A DNA stretch of 64,000 nt, taken from JAAYTL01 sp031460505 (GTDB lineage: Bacteria > Bacillota > Clostridia > Tissierellales > Tissierellaceae). The notes below the pieces were generated by a model that had not been told where the DNA came from, made no database searches, and was given only the letters and a program-made list of their open reading frames with translations. Both the position numbers and the translations under genes were made by a program. Below are positions 43,329 to 52,672 of this stretch, one piece after another (position 1 is the first letter of the stretch; each line of letters starts with the position of its first letter). The DNA lies in assembly GCA_031460505.1 (NCBI GenBank), contig JAVKTT010000002.1, forward strand, positions 124,001 to 188,000. The letters run 5' to 3'.

Positions 43329-44374
43329 AGTAATCCCTCCAAATTCTCATTGGATATTTCCTTAATAAAAAATGCTAACAATTTACCTGTATGTTTTATG
43401 TCAATCATATCAATAACTTCAACAGAGGTATGCATATATCTTAAGGGAATTGATAGTACTAGTGAAGGTATTCCTTTTCTAGTTATTTGCATAGCTCTAG
43501 CGTCAGTACCAGTAGGTCCAACAGAAATTTCCATTTGGTGAGGAATATTGTACTCCTTTGCAGTTGAGACTAATTTTTTTCTTAGTCCTGGATGGATATT
43601 TCCTCCCAATGTTATACCTGGCCCTGCACCTAATTCTATAGAGTCTGATTTATCAAGCTCAGGAGTTGTACCAAACCCAACATCAACAGCTATTCCTATA
43701 TCAGGGTTGATCCTATATGTAGAAGTAAATGCTCCTGCCATACCAACTTCTTCTTGCACTGTTAGTACTAAGTACACATCTGCTTCATGATTTAAATTAT
43801 TTAGCTCTTTAATACATTCAAACAATGCAACTACGCCCGCTCTATCATCTAATGCCTTACCTGACACTCTATTATTCTTCAACTCAATTATAGATCTATT
43901 TATAGTAATAGAATCTCCTAGTTTTACTAATTCCTTGACCTTTTCATAAGGATGCCCTATGTCAATAGTCATATCCTCCATCTTAATTGCCTTATTCTGT
44001 TCTTCCGCATCTTGCAAATGAGGGGGTTTTGCACCAATCACACCAAATAAGTTCTCTTTTCCATGTACAATAACCTCTTGACCTAATATGGTTCTTGGAT
44101 CTATTCCACCAACATTTGTAAACCTAATAAAACCATTTTCTTCAATATCTTTAACCATAAGTCCAATTTCATCCATATGAGCAGCTAACATAATTTTTAC
44201 ATTATTACCAGATGAATTACCCCTTTTTAAAACTGTTATATTCCCAAGTTTATCAACACTGACTTCATCAGCATATTTTTCAAAATATGTAATTACCTTT
44301 TCATTGAGTGTCGTTTCGAAACCAGATATCCCATTATGATTTGATAATGATTTTAGAAAATCAATATTTAACAA
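43319..44374 (-). CDS. M42 family metallopeptidase (first of a tandem set)
   Basis: A 351-residue M42 peptidase: AAHMDEIGLMV, ALDDRAGVV, VQEEVGMAGA, AVDVGFGTTPE and RYMHTSVE. The frame extends to an ATG at 44392 that has no ribosome binding site. A TTG at 44374 lies nine bases after AAGGGG and matches the start of the paralogues better, so it is preferred with moderate certainty. First gene of the three-gene run; preceded by the ispH/S1 terminator. Confidence 0.88.
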   Translation of the reverse strand: MLNIDFLKSLSNHNGISGFETTLNEKVITYFEKYADEVSVDKLGNITVLKRGNSSGNNVKIMLAAHMDEIGLMVKDIEENGFIRFTNVGGIDPRTILGQEVIVHGKENLFGVIGAKPPHLQDAEEQNKAIKMEDMTIDIGHPYEKVKELVKLGDSITINRSIIELKNNRVSGKALDDRAGVVALFECIKELNNLNHEADVYLVLTVQEEVGMAGAFTSTYRINPDIGIAVDVGFGTTPELDKSDSIELGAGPGITLGGNIHPGLRKKLVSTAKEYNIPHQMEISVGPTGTDARAMQITRKGIPSLVLSIPLRYMHTSVEVIDMIDIKHTGKLLAFFIKEISNENLEGLLCY

Positions 44375-44423
44375 TATTATCAACCCCTTCATATATAATT
44401 AAATAGCTCTGTATAAAATTAAA

Positions 44424-44455
44424 GTACTAAAGTTATTCTAAAATAACTATAGTAC
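44424..44455 (-). terminator. Terminator after the ispH-S1 fusion gene
   Basis: GTACTAAAGTTAT (44424-44436) and ATAACTATAGTAC (44443-44455) form a 13-base stem with one mismatch. On the minus strand it is followed by TTTAATTTT. Confidence 0.65.
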
Positions 44456-44466
44456 ATCAATTTTTA

Positions 44467-46461
44467 TTACTTATTATTAATTATATCTTCTATTGTAGTT
44501 TCAATATCTTCATTTACAGATAGTTCTTCCGCAGAAGTTTTTTCTTCTGCTTCTTGTTCTTCTTCATTACTTGCTTCTTTCATGCTTAGACTAATCTTTC
44601 TATCTTCATTATTGATATCTATAACTTTTACTTCGATAGTTTGACCAACACTTAATACATCTGATGGTTTAGCCACATGCTCTTTTGATATTTGAGATAC
44701 ATGAAGAAGTCCGTCAACTCCACTTTCAAGTCTTACAAAAGCACCAAAGTCAAGTAAATTAACAACCTTTCCTTCAACAACATCTCCTATGTTTACTTTA
44801 TTTGTAAAAGCAACCCATGGTTCTTCAATAGTTTGTTTTAAACCTAAAGAGATTCTATTTTTTTCTTTATCAAATGATAATACTTGAACTTCAACTTTAT
44901 CTCCAGGTTTTACAACTTCTGATGGATGCTTAACTCTATGCCATGATAAATCAGAAATATGAATTAAACCATCTACGCCACCTAAATCTACAAATGCACC
45001 AAAGTCTGTAATTCTTTGAACTGTACCTTCAATTATTTTATTCTCTTCTAAGCTTGCCCAAACAGCATCTCTTTTTATTTTCAATTCATCTTTTTCTATT
45101 GCTTTTCTAGAAAGGACTAATCTCCTTTTTTCTTTATCAAAGTCTATAATTATAACTTCAAAAGTTTGGCCCTTAAATGATTCTAAATCTGATACATATT
45201 TAGCTGATGCATGTGACGCTGGTATGAATCCATTAATTCCTTTAACAACAGCAATTAAACCACCTTTAACTACTCTATCAACCTTAGCTTCAACTGTATC
45301 TTTGTTATTGAAATTTTCTTCTAGGGCATCCCAATTCTTAATGTCTTCAACTCTTCTTGCTGATAGAACTACATTTCCTTCTCCATCATCATTTTTAATT
45401 ACATAAACATAGATATCATCGCCTTCTTTATAAAGGTCTTTTGGGTTAACATTAGGATCACTTGATAACTCATCCTTAGTAATAATTCCGTCAGATTTAT
45501 AATTAATATTAACCATGACTTCGTTGTTTGTCACAAATATTACTTTCCCTTTAATAACATCACCATGATGGATTCTAGTAAAAGTATTTTCAATTGCTTC
45601 CATCATTTCACTATTCATTTCATTGTTATTAATATTGTCCATCGCTTCAACAGCCTCCTTAATTATCCAATCAGGTGTAGATGCACCTGCTGTTATTCCT
45701 ATTGTATTAAATTTTGATAGTTCTTGTAAAGATAAATCTTTGATTGATTCAATATGATAAACATTATCACAATATTTCTTACTTATTTCAACAAGTTTTT
45801 TTGTGTTTGAACTTGAATAACCTCCGATTACAACCATAGCATCCACCATTTGTGCAACTTCTTTAGCTGACTCTTGGCGATTCTTTGTAGCATTACATAT
45901 AGTATTGAAAATTTCTACTACATCACCTTTTTTCTTAATCGCCTCAGATAATGTATCAAATTTTTCTTTTGTATTTGTAGTTTGTGATACTACACATATT
46001 TTATCCACTTCAGGTAAGTCGTTTACATCTTCCACGCTATTAACAACATATACCTTGTTTTGAGAATAGCCACTAATTCCTATTACCTCAGGATGTTTAC
46101 TATCACCAATAATAACAATATTGTATCCTTTAAAACTATAATCTTCAACTCTTTTATGTACGGCTTTTACATAAGGACAAGTTGAATCTATTACACTAAA
46201 GCCTTTGGAATTCATTTCTTCTTCTAGATTTTTAGGTACTCCATGTGACCGAATGATTATTCTTCCATCCTCAAGATTACTATAATTATCTATTGTTTGT
46301 AATCCTTTGCCTTCTAATCTATCAACTTCTTGAGGATTATGAATCAAAGGTCCATATGAATATATTTTATTCGCATCTAATTCCAATTCAGAAATTGTTG
46401 TGTCTACTGCCCGTTTGACACCAAAGCAAAATCCTGAATGATCAGCTATAATTATTTTCAT
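44467..46461 (-). CDS. ispH: Fused HMBPP reductase (IspH) and S1 domain protein
   Basis: A 664-residue fusion. Residues 1 to about 285 are IspH, the last step of the non-mevalonate isoprenoid pathway, with three cluster cysteines in SGFCFGVKRAV, STCPYVKAV and ICNATKNRQ. Residues of about 295-640 hold four S1 RNA-binding repeats (HGDVIKGKVIF, DTVEAKVDRVVKGG, IIEGTVQRITDFGAFVDLGG, DVVEGKVVNLLDFGAFVRLESG) in place of a separate ribosomal protein S1. The C-terminal tail is acidic. The fusion is known in Clostridia. Its start overlaps the plsC stop by one base (TAATG). Confidence 0.95.
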   Translation of the reverse strand: MKIIIADHSGFCFGVKRAVDTTISELELDANKIYSYGPLIHNPQEVDRLEGKGLQTIDNYSNLEDGRIIIRSHGVPKNLEEEMNSKGFSVIDSTCPYVKAVHKRVEDYSFKGYNIVIIGDSKHPEVIGISGYSQNKVYVVNSVEDVNDLPEVDKICVVSQTTNTKEKFDTLSEAIKKKGDVVEIFNTICNATKNRQESAKEVAQMVDAMVVIGGYSSSNTKKLVEISKKYCDNVYHIESIKDLSLQELSKFNTIGITAGASTPDWIIKEAVEAMDNINNNEMNSEMMEAIENTFTRIHHGDVIKGKVIFVTNNEVMVNINYKSDGIITKDELSSDPNVNPKDLYKEGDDIYVYVIKNDDGEGNVVLSARRVEDIKNWDALEENFNNKDTVEAKVDRVVKGGLIAVVKGINGFIPASHASAKYVSDLESFKGQTFEVIIIDFDKEKRRLVLSRKAIEKDELKIKRDAVWASLEENKIIEGTVQRITDFGAFVDLGGVDGLIHISDLSWHRVKHPSEVVKPGDKVEVQVLSFDKEKNRISLGLKQTIEEPWVAFTNKVNIGDVVEGKVVNLLDFGAFVRLESGVDGLLHVSQISKEHVAKPSDVLSVGQTIEVKVIDINNEDRKISLSMKEASNEEEQEAEEKTSAEELSVNEDIETTIEDIINNK

Positions 46462-47054
46462 TAATTCCCTCCTATATTTGATTTTAAACCATATATTTTA
46501 GAAAGAATTTTCTTGCTTAACTCTAGATAATCCTCTGTGCTTGGTTTACCATTAATAGCTTCATTTAAGTTAATTGGTTTGCCAATAAAGATATTAACTC
46601 TATTAAAAAATTTATAATTACTTTCTATATATACTGGCAACACAGGAGATTTAGATTTTACTCCTAATAATGCAACACCTGATTTTGCGTTATCTAAATT
46701 TATTGATTTAACCCTTGTCCCTTCAGGAAATAAACCAAGAACCCTTTCTTCCTTAAGAATCCTAAGTGCATTCTTGATAGCGCCTAAATCACTACCATCC
46801 CTATCTACTGGAAAAACTGTAAGTTTAGCTAATAAAAAACCTACTATTTTATTTTGGAATAATTCTTTTTTACCCATCCATGATATTTGTCTAGGAAACG
46901 CTATTGAAATAAATATCGGATCCCAGTTACTAGCATGATTAGAGCAAACAATTAATCTTCCATCAGTAGGGATGTTCTCAGTCCCATAAACATCAACTCT
47001 GTAGATAAACTTTAGAATTAGTTTAGCAATTGTTTTAATACAACTATAAAACAT
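46461..47054 (-). CDS. plsC: 1-acyl-sn-glycerol-3-phosphate acyltransferase
   Basis: A 197-residue PlsC-type enzyme that acylates lysophosphatidic acid in phospholipid synthesis. The catalytic NHASNWDP (HX4D) is near residue 38 and the FPEGTR phosphate-binding motif near 113. A hydrophobic N-terminus suggests membrane association. It is immediately downstream of cmk, with no gap, in the cmk-plsC-ispH/S1 order typical of Clostridia. Confidence 0.94.
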   Translation of the reverse strand: MFYSCIKTIAKLILKFIYRVDVYGTENIPTDGRLIVCSNHASNWDPIFISIAFPRQISWMGKKELFQNKIVGFLLAKLTVFPVDRDGSDLGAIKNALRILKEERVLGLFPEGTRVKSINLDNAKSGVALLGVKSKSPVLPVYIESNYKFFNRVNIFIGKPINLNEAINGKPSTEDYLELSKKILSKIYGLKSNIGGN

Positions 47055-47717
47055 CTAATTACCTCCAGTAACAATTGAAATAATGTAATCTACAGATTCA
47101 TCAATTGATTTATTTGTTGTATCTAAAAGATAGGCATCCTTCGCCTGTACTAAAGGGCTAATCTCACGATTACTATCAATTTCATCTCGTTTAACAATAT
47201 CTATAATTATACTGTCTAAACTAATATGTTTTTCTCCTCTATCTAAAAGCTCTTTGTACCTTCTACTAGCCCTTTCTTCAACAGAAGCCGTTAGAAAAAA
47301 CTTGTAATCAGCGTTCGGTAGTACTACTGTCCCTATATCTCTACCATCCATTATTACACTTTTAGACTTAGCCATATTTCGCTGATATCTAACTAACTCT
47401 TCCCTAACCTCTTTAATCTTTGCTATATATGATACATTATTACTAACAATATTTTCTCTAATTTCGTTATCTACCTTAATTCCATCCAAATAGATACTGT
47501 TATTAATAAAATCAATATCAGTAATTTTAAGCACATTAATTATACTTTGCTCATTTAATGGGTCTATATTATTCTTTAAAACTTTGTATGTTATAGCTCT
47601 ATACATAGCACCTGTATCTATATACTCAATGTTTAATTTTTTAGATACACTTTGTGCAATTGTACTTTTACCTGATGCAGACGGGCCATCAATTGCAATT
47701 GAATAATTATTATTCAT
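47055..47717 (-). CDS. cmk: Cytidylate kinase
   Basis: Phosphorylates CMP and dCMP. The 220-residue protein has the P-loop GPSASGKSTIA near residue 9, DTGAMYRAITYK, and GRDIGTVVLPNADYKFFLTAS followed by RASRRYKEL. The length is that of the short bacterial form. ATG start behind AGGGGGAAT. Co-transcribed with plsC and ispH/S1. Confidence 0.96.
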   Translation of the reverse strand: MNNNYSIAIDGPSASGKSTIAQSVSKKLNIEYIDTGAMYRAITYKVLKNNIDPLNEQSIINVLKITDIDFINNSIYLDGIKVDNEIRENIVSNNVSYIAKIKEVREELVRYQRNMAKSKSVIMDGRDIGTVVLPNADYKFFLTASVEERASRRYKELLDRGEKHISLDSIIIDIVKRDEIDSNREISPLVQAKDAYLLDTTNKSIDESVDYIISIVTGGN

Positions 47718-47738
47718 ACAATTCCCCCTAATAAATAA

Positions 47739-47757
47739 TAATCACCACAGTGTGGTG
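47739..47757 (-). terminator. Possible terminator upstream of cmk
   Basis: CACCACA and TGTGGTG form a palindrome about 105 bases after the HI0933-type gene; on the minus strand ATTATTATTT follows. The stem is short with a minimal loop. Confidence 0.4.
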
Positions 47758-47861
47758 TCAGCCTTATACTGGTATTACTCCCTTAATAATTATATATTAA
47801 AAACAATTACTATACAAGTGATTTTAACCTTTATGAAGGCAATTTATCTTACATATACTTA

Positions 47862-49082
47862 TTATACATTCATTCCAGATAAATATCCGGTAGAATATGC
47901 TATTTGTAGATTAAAGCCTCCAGTTAAGGCATCTACATCGATTATTTCACCAGCAAAGTATAGATTAGGTACAAGCTTAGACTCCATAGTAGAAGGATTG
48001 ATTTCCTTGGTAGATACGCCTCCTGATGTAACAATTGCTTCCTCTATAGGTCTAAAAGATTTAAATGTTAATGGAAAGGACTTTATAGTTTTAACAAGGT
48101 TATACCTTTCCTCCTTAGTTATTTGATTCACACTTTTATCTGGATCAACCTTTGATAATTTAATAACCCAAGGGATAATTCTTTGTGGTAATAGTTCATC
48201 TAGGGAATTTTTTAAATGCTTATTTTTAAATAATTCAAAATCTCTTAATATTCTATTATCTAATTTCTCAAAATCAAGAGCAGGTTTAAAATCTATTTCA
48301 AATCTTATTTTATCGCCATTGTATTTATTTAAATAATTACTAGTTGTCAAAACTATAGGACCAGAGACACCATAATGGGTGAATATCATCTCACCAAATT
48401 CTGAATGAATCAATTTATCACCTTTAAATGTATTTAAGTTAACATTTTTTAAAGAAAGCCCTTGTAAATCTTTAATCCATACTTCTTCTATTTCTATTGG
48501 TACTAAAGATGGTTTCAACGGTTTGATTGTATGACCAAGTTTTTTTGCAAACTCATATCCATCACCTGTAGAACCAGTGACTGGATACGACTTTCCACCT
48601 GTTGCAATAATTAAAGCATCAAATTCTATTGATTCATCGTTAAAATAGACATAAAAAACATTATCCTTATAAAATACACTTCTTACATTTACGTTTAGTT
48701 TTAGATTTACTCCACTATCTTTTAATAAATTATCTAAGGTTTTAATCACATCACTGGATTTATCACTTTTAGGGAATATCCTATTACCTCTTTCAACCTT
48801 TGTTTCTAAACCATATTTATTTAACATAGCAATCATATCTTCATTAGTAAATGAATACAAACTACTGTACAAAAAGTTTCTGTTTGTAATTATATTTTCA
48901 AAAAATTCATCAATAGGTGCAGCATTAGTTATGTTGCATCTTCCTTTACCAGTTATAAATAACTTTTTACCAATTTTATTATTTTTTTCTAATAATGTAA
49001 CGTCTAATCCTCTAGATGAAGCTATACTCGAAGCAATTATTCCAGCTGGGCCCGCTCCTATTACACACACTTTTTTATTCAT
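47862..49082 (-). CDS. FAD-dependent oxidoreductase of the HI0933/YhiN family
   Basis: A 406-residue flavoprotein: VCVIGAGPAGIIASSIA (dinucleotide fold), KLFITGKGRCNITN, ATGGKSYPVTGSTGDGYEFA and a C-terminal LYFAGEIIDVDALTGGFNLQIA. The family's physiological substrate is unknown. The ATG at 49082 behind GAGGTGTCTT is used; four in-frame codons upstream are rejected. It lies upstream of cmk, as in several Clostridia. An antisense reading frame over its 3' end is a shadow. Confidence 0.88.
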   Translation of the reverse strand: MNKKVCVIGAGPAGIIASSIASSRGLDVTLLEKNNKIGKKLFITGKGRCNITNAAPIDEFFENIITNRNFLYSSLYSFTNEDMIAMLNKYGLETKVERGNRIFPKSDKSSDVIKTLDNLLKDSGVNLKLNVNVRSVFYKDNVFYVYFNDESIEFDALIIATGGKSYPVTGSTGDGYEFAKKLGHTIKPLKPSLVPIEIEEVWIKDLQGLSLKNVNLNTFKGDKLIHSEFGEMIFTHYGVSGPIVLTTSNYLNKYNGDKIRFEIDFKPALDFEKLDNRILRDFELFKNKHLKNSLDELLPQRIIPWVIKLSKVDPDKSVNQITKEERYNLVKTIKSFPLTFKSFRPIEEAIVTSGGVSTKEINPSTMESKLVPNLYFAGEIIDVDALTGGFNLQIAYSTGYLSGMNV

Positions 49083-49132
49083 AAGACACCTCATTTAATT
49101 ATCAATTATGATAATATTTTTTATGACTACTA

Positions 49133-50002
49133 TTAACTTTCTGTATGATTGTATATATCATATTTTTCCCAAATGTCCTCTAACTCTGTAAAGTAATTAT
49201 TTAGTTCATTTCTCTTTTCATTTCCTAAAGCTATTATAAATGAATTTATCAAACTCATTGGAGCTACTAAAGAATCAATAAAGGAAAGCATGTCACTATT
49301 TGCAATTAAAGAAATATCTGCTTCTTTAGAAGCTGGAGAATTATAACTATCAGTTAAAGTAATAATTGGTGTTTTCATTTCTTTAGCAAAATTTAGTACA
49401 TCTATACTTCTTTTTGAATATCTAGGATAAGTTATAACAATTATTAAATCGTCTGGTGTGATTCTTAATAATTGTTCAAATATATCATTAGTCTCTGATT
49501 TAATTACATGAACATCTTCTAATATAAAGTTCAAATAAAAACCCAAATATCCTGCTAAAAAAGATGAAGTCCTAAGACCTACAATATACTTCTTCCTGGC
49601 ATTTAACACCAAATCAACTGCTTTATTAAATGCTTCAATATCTATATCATTGATTGTTTTTTTGATATTGTCCATATCTCTTTCCATAATTTTTGTTACT
49701 ATGTTTGCACTATCAGGATATTTACTTTCTGCTAAGTTTAGTCTTTGAATAGTTGTTAATTTATTCTTAATCAATTCTTGAAGGTCTCTTTGCAAATCTC
49801 TATAACCTTCATAACCTAATCTGTTAGCAAATCTTACAACTGTGGACTCGCTAATATCTATTGCATTGCCTAGGGTAGCAGCAGTCATAAAAGCTGCCTT
49901 ATCATAATTCTCTAATATAAAATTCGCAATTAATTTCTGCCCTTTACTTAACCTAGGATATTCGCTTTTAATTTTATTAATTAAATCTGGTTTTTTCTCC
50001 AT
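49133..50002 (-). CDS. RpiR/MurR family transcriptional regulator
   Basis: A 289-residue regulator with an N-terminal HTH (LSKGQKLIANFILENYDKAAFMTAATLGNAIDISESTVVRFANRLGY) and a C-terminal SIS sugar-isomerase-like domain (about 120-260, KYIVGLRTSSFLAGYLG and IIVITYPRYSKRSIDVL) that binds phosphosugars in relatives. ATG at 50002 behind GGAGG. No sugar genes are adjacent, so its target is unclear. Confidence 0.87.
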   Translation of the reverse strand: MEKKPDLINKIKSEYPRLSKGQKLIANFILENYDKAAFMTAATLGNAIDISESTVVRFANRLGYEGYRDLQRDLQELIKNKLTTIQRLNLAESKYPDSANIVTKIMERDMDNIKKTINDIDIEAFNKAVDLVLNARKKYIVGLRTSSFLAGYLGFYLNFILEDVHVIKSETNDIFEQLLRITPDDLIIVITYPRYSKRSIDVLNFAKEMKTPIITLTDSYNSPASKEADISLIANSDMLSFIDSLVAPMSLINSFIIALGNEKRNELNNYFTELEDIWEKYDIYNHTES

Positions 50003-50116
50003 ATATAATCCTCCATTAAAATAATTAAGTACTATCACCTAATAATTTCATATTATCAAATAGGACAGTATTCTGCAATATATTTAGATTTATTGCAAAT
50101 GCCTAATATAGAATAA

Positions 50117-50153
50117 ACACCCTATATAATTAACATATATATAAGGTGTATGT
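50117..50153 (-). terminator. Terminator after the mnmM-like gene
   Basis: An imperfect 12-base stem (ACACCTTATATA with TATATAGGGTGT on the minus strand, one G-U pair) is followed by TTATT. AT-rich and of moderate strength. Confidence 0.5.
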
Positions 50154-50159
50154 TAGATA

Positions 50160-50735
50160 CTACTTATTAGCTTTCTCAATTATATATAAAAGTGGTGGCA
50201 AGTTTTTCTGATTGATAAATTCACTTTTTAGTACATTGAACTTTTTTTGATCTAATTCTTTCAGCTTTTCTTCTAAAGCTTCTTTTTCTTCTAGTCCACC
50301 CGGATGACCAATATAGGAGATAATAATCAAAAGACCTTTTTTATTCAGAAGTTCTAAAGTTTTGGTAACACTTATAACAGTGCTCTTAGATTTTGTTTTT
50401 ATGTTTTTATTCCCTTTAGGTAAATATCCCAAATTATATATTGCAAAATCCAAAGGTTCAAATATATATTGATCTATATTTTCATGGCTATCATTAATTA
50501 AAACAACACTTTCTAGCAATTTGTTCTGTTCCAGTAAATCCTTAGTATTCTCAATAGCGATTTTTTGTATATCAAATCCGAAGACTTTACCATCCTTTCC
50601 TACTAGTCTTGCTAAATCTAAAGTATCGTTACCGTTTCCTACTGTAGCATCTAATACTATATCTCCCTCTTTAATATGTTGACTAAGTAAATCCTTAGAG
50701 ATAGATATAGTATTAATTATCCTTTCGTACTTCAA
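50160..50735 (-). CDS. mnmM: Class I SAM methyltransferase, YtqB/MnmM-like
   Basis: A 191-residue Rossmann methyltransferase: VLDATVGNGNDTLDLARLVG (SAM site), FGFDIQKIAIENT, AIYNLGYLPKGNK and a C-terminal sheet. The pattern, with NLGYLPKGNK in the active site, fits the YtqB family. B. subtilis YtqB was identified as MnmM, which methylates the nm5s2U34 wobble base; this transfer is by family resemblance. TTG start behind GGGGGATAAAA. It follows rluB by 12 bases. Confidence 0.8.
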   Translation of the reverse strand: MKYERIINTISISKDLLSQHIKEGDIVLDATVGNGNDTLDLARLVGKDGKVFGFDIQKIAIENTKDLLEQNKLLESVVLINDSHENIDQYIFEPLDFAIYNLGYLPKGNKNIKTKSKSTVISVTKTLELLNKKGLLIIISYIGHPGGLEEKEALEEKLKELDQKKFNVLKSEFINQKNLPPLLYIIEKANK

Positions 50736-50747
50736 TTTTATCCCCCA

Positions 50748-51455
50748 TTATAAGCTTTTTAAATAATCTAATTCCTCTTGATCTAAATATCTCCAGTTTC
50801 CTATATCAAGTCCACCTATTTCAATTTCACCAAATGATACACGCTTTAGTTTCTTAACAGGATGATTTATTGCTTCACACATCTTCTTTACTTGTCTGTT
50901 CCTTCCTTCATGAATTTGAATATCTAATATAGATTCATTTTCATATTTTTTTGCAATTTTAACAGATGCTGGCGCTGTTTTTTTCCCATCAATATATAGC
51001 CCATTTCTAAATTTCTGTAATTCCATTCTATTAGGAACTCCATCAACCACTGCGATATATCTTTTAATAATTTCATTGCTAGGATGAGTTAACTTTTGTG
51101 TAATATCACCGTCATTAGTTAGTAACAATAATCCTGATGTATCAATATCTAACCTTCCAACAGGGTAGATCCTTTCACTAACCCCTTCAATTAAATCTGT
51201 AACAACTTTCCGATTTTTTTCATCCTTTAAGGTAGTTACATATCCAACTGGTTTGTTAATCATTATATAAATTTTATTCTTTTCCAATCTAATTATTTTA
51301 TCTTGAACCTTTACAATATCTTTATCTAGGTTAACTATAAAGCCCGGTTCTACTATTGTCTTTCCATTCACTTGGACTAATCCTTGTGATATTAATTCTT
51401 CAGACTTTCGCCTTGATGCTATACCACATTTTGCCATGTATTTTTGTAATCTCAT
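50748..51455 (-). CDS. rluB: Ribosomal large subunit pseudouridine synthase, RluB/RsuA family
   Basis: A 235-residue RsuA-type enzyme with an N-terminal S4 RNA-binding domain (MRLQKYMAKCGIASRRKSEELI) and the catalytic domain with GRLDIDTSGLLLLTNDG (catalytic Asp) and EGRNRQVKKMC. By family it modifies 23S rRNA near position 2605, though RsuA-type paralogues cannot be excluded. scpAB lies two genes upstream, a common arrangement (scpA-scpB-rluB). Confidence 0.92.
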   Translation of the reverse strand: MRLQKYMAKCGIASRRKSEELISQGLVQVNGKTIVEPGFIVNLDKDIVKVQDKIIRLEKNKIYIMINKPVGYVTTLKDEKNRKVVTDLIEGVSERIYPVGRLDIDTSGLLLLTNDGDITQKLTHPSNEIIKRYIAVVDGVPNRMELQKFRNGLYIDGKKTAPASVKIAKKYENESILDIQIHEGRNRQVKKMCEAINHPVKKLKRVSFGEIEIGGLDIGNWRYLDQEELDYLKSL

Positions 51456-51508
51456 TATAATAATCCCCCTCGAATTTAACTAATCTTTCTATTTTAGCTA
51501 TATTTTAT

Positions 51509-52603
51509 TTAATTGTAAATCAACATAAAAAATCTTTCTATTAAAGATTTCTTATTAATATCATCTTTAGATATTAAATTATCACTTTTAATTAAAACTC
51601 CATCTAAATAAGTATCAATCTTTCCAACAACTTCACCTTTCTTTATAGGTAATTGAAAATTATCAAAGGTCTTAATATTTACTTTAATACTATTTTTTTC
51701 TCCTTCTTTAAGAGGTAATATCAACTCGTTCTCTGTCACTATGTTTAAATCGAGATCATCAGTGGTAATTTGGATTTTTTTAATAAATTGATGTTTTCCA
51801 TAAATATTATAAGGTTTATAATTATCAAATCCATAATCCATTAACTGATAATTATCATTAAACCAATTAGGCGCATTTAAGCTTACTGCTATTAGTCCCA
51901 TGCCGTCTCTAATAGCACTGGAAACTAAACATCTACCAGCGGCCATAGTATAACCTATTTTAACACCATTGCCACCTTTATACTCCCATAGAGTTTTGTT
52001 TTTATTTATGAAATATCCATTTCCTTCTCTATTTGCTTTATAAGACTTAGCACTAACTATTTCCTTAAAAACATCGTATTTAAATGCCTCTCTAGTAATA
52101 ATTGCTAAATCAAATGCTGTAGAGTAATGGTCTTCGGCACTAAGTCCATGTGGATTTACAAAGTTTGTATTAAATGCCTTTAATGATTTTGCTTTTTCAT
52201 TCATAAGATTTATAAAAGCTTCTTCAGATCCACTTACATGGTTTGCAATAGCTATTGCAGAATCATTGCCAGATCTAAGCATTAATCCATAAAGCAAATC
52301 TCTCATTGAAATTTCTTCTTTGTTGGCTAAGTAAATACTTGAACCTTCAATGTTTATTGATCTCTCATCTATAGTCACAATATCATCCAAATCACTATTT
52401 TCTAATGCAATCAATGCCGTCATGATCTTTGTTGTACTTGCCATTGCCATCTTATTATGACTATTATGCTCCATTAACACTCTACCACTTACTTCGTCCA
52501 TAAGTATATGTGACTGAGCACTTAAATTCAATTTTTCTGCATAAGAAACCCCATTTGAGATAAATATTAATAAAATAAATAAGATAAAAATTTTTTTCTT
52601 CAA
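51509..52603 (-). CDS. D-alanyl-D-alanine carboxypeptidase (DacB-like)
   Basis: A 364-residue secreted penicillin-binding protein with a signal peptide (residues 1-22). The SxxK box is MASTTKIMTAL near 56 and the SxN box is RSGNDSA near 117. The third box reads KIG (GVKIGYT) instead of the usual KTG. A C-terminal beta domain follows. TTG start behind GGAGGTATCAAT. Located after scpB, where spore-cortex carboxypeptidases (dacB) are found in Firmicutes; a sporulation role is inferred. Confidence 0.88.
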   Translation of the reverse strand: MKKKIFILFILLIFISNGVSYAEKLNLSAQSHILMDEVSGRVLMEHNSHNKMAMASTTKIMTALIALENSDLDDIVTIDERSINIEGSSIYLANKEEISMRDLLYGLMLRSGNDSAIAIANHVSGSEEAFINLMNEKAKSLKAFNTNFVNPHGLSAEDHYSTAFDLAIITREAFKYDVFKEIVSAKSYKANREGNGYFINKNKTLWEYKGGNGVKIGYTMAAGRCLVSSAIRDGMGLIAVSLNAPNWFNDNYQLMDYGFDNYKPYNIYGKHQFIKKIQITTDDLDLNIVTENELILPLKEGEKNSIKVNIKTFDNFQLPIKKGEVVGKIDTYLDGVLIKSDNLISKDDINKKSLIERFFMLIYN

Positions 52604-52672
52604 ATTGATACCTCCAATATTAATGACTTAATATTTATCTTTCCAAAAAGTAAGAAAAATAATACAAAAGTA

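Noticed and set aside
47752..48126. 124-codon plus-strand reading frame over the HI0933-type gene
   Set aside because: Most of it is the reverse complement of a conserved flavoprotein C-terminus; no ribosome binding site.
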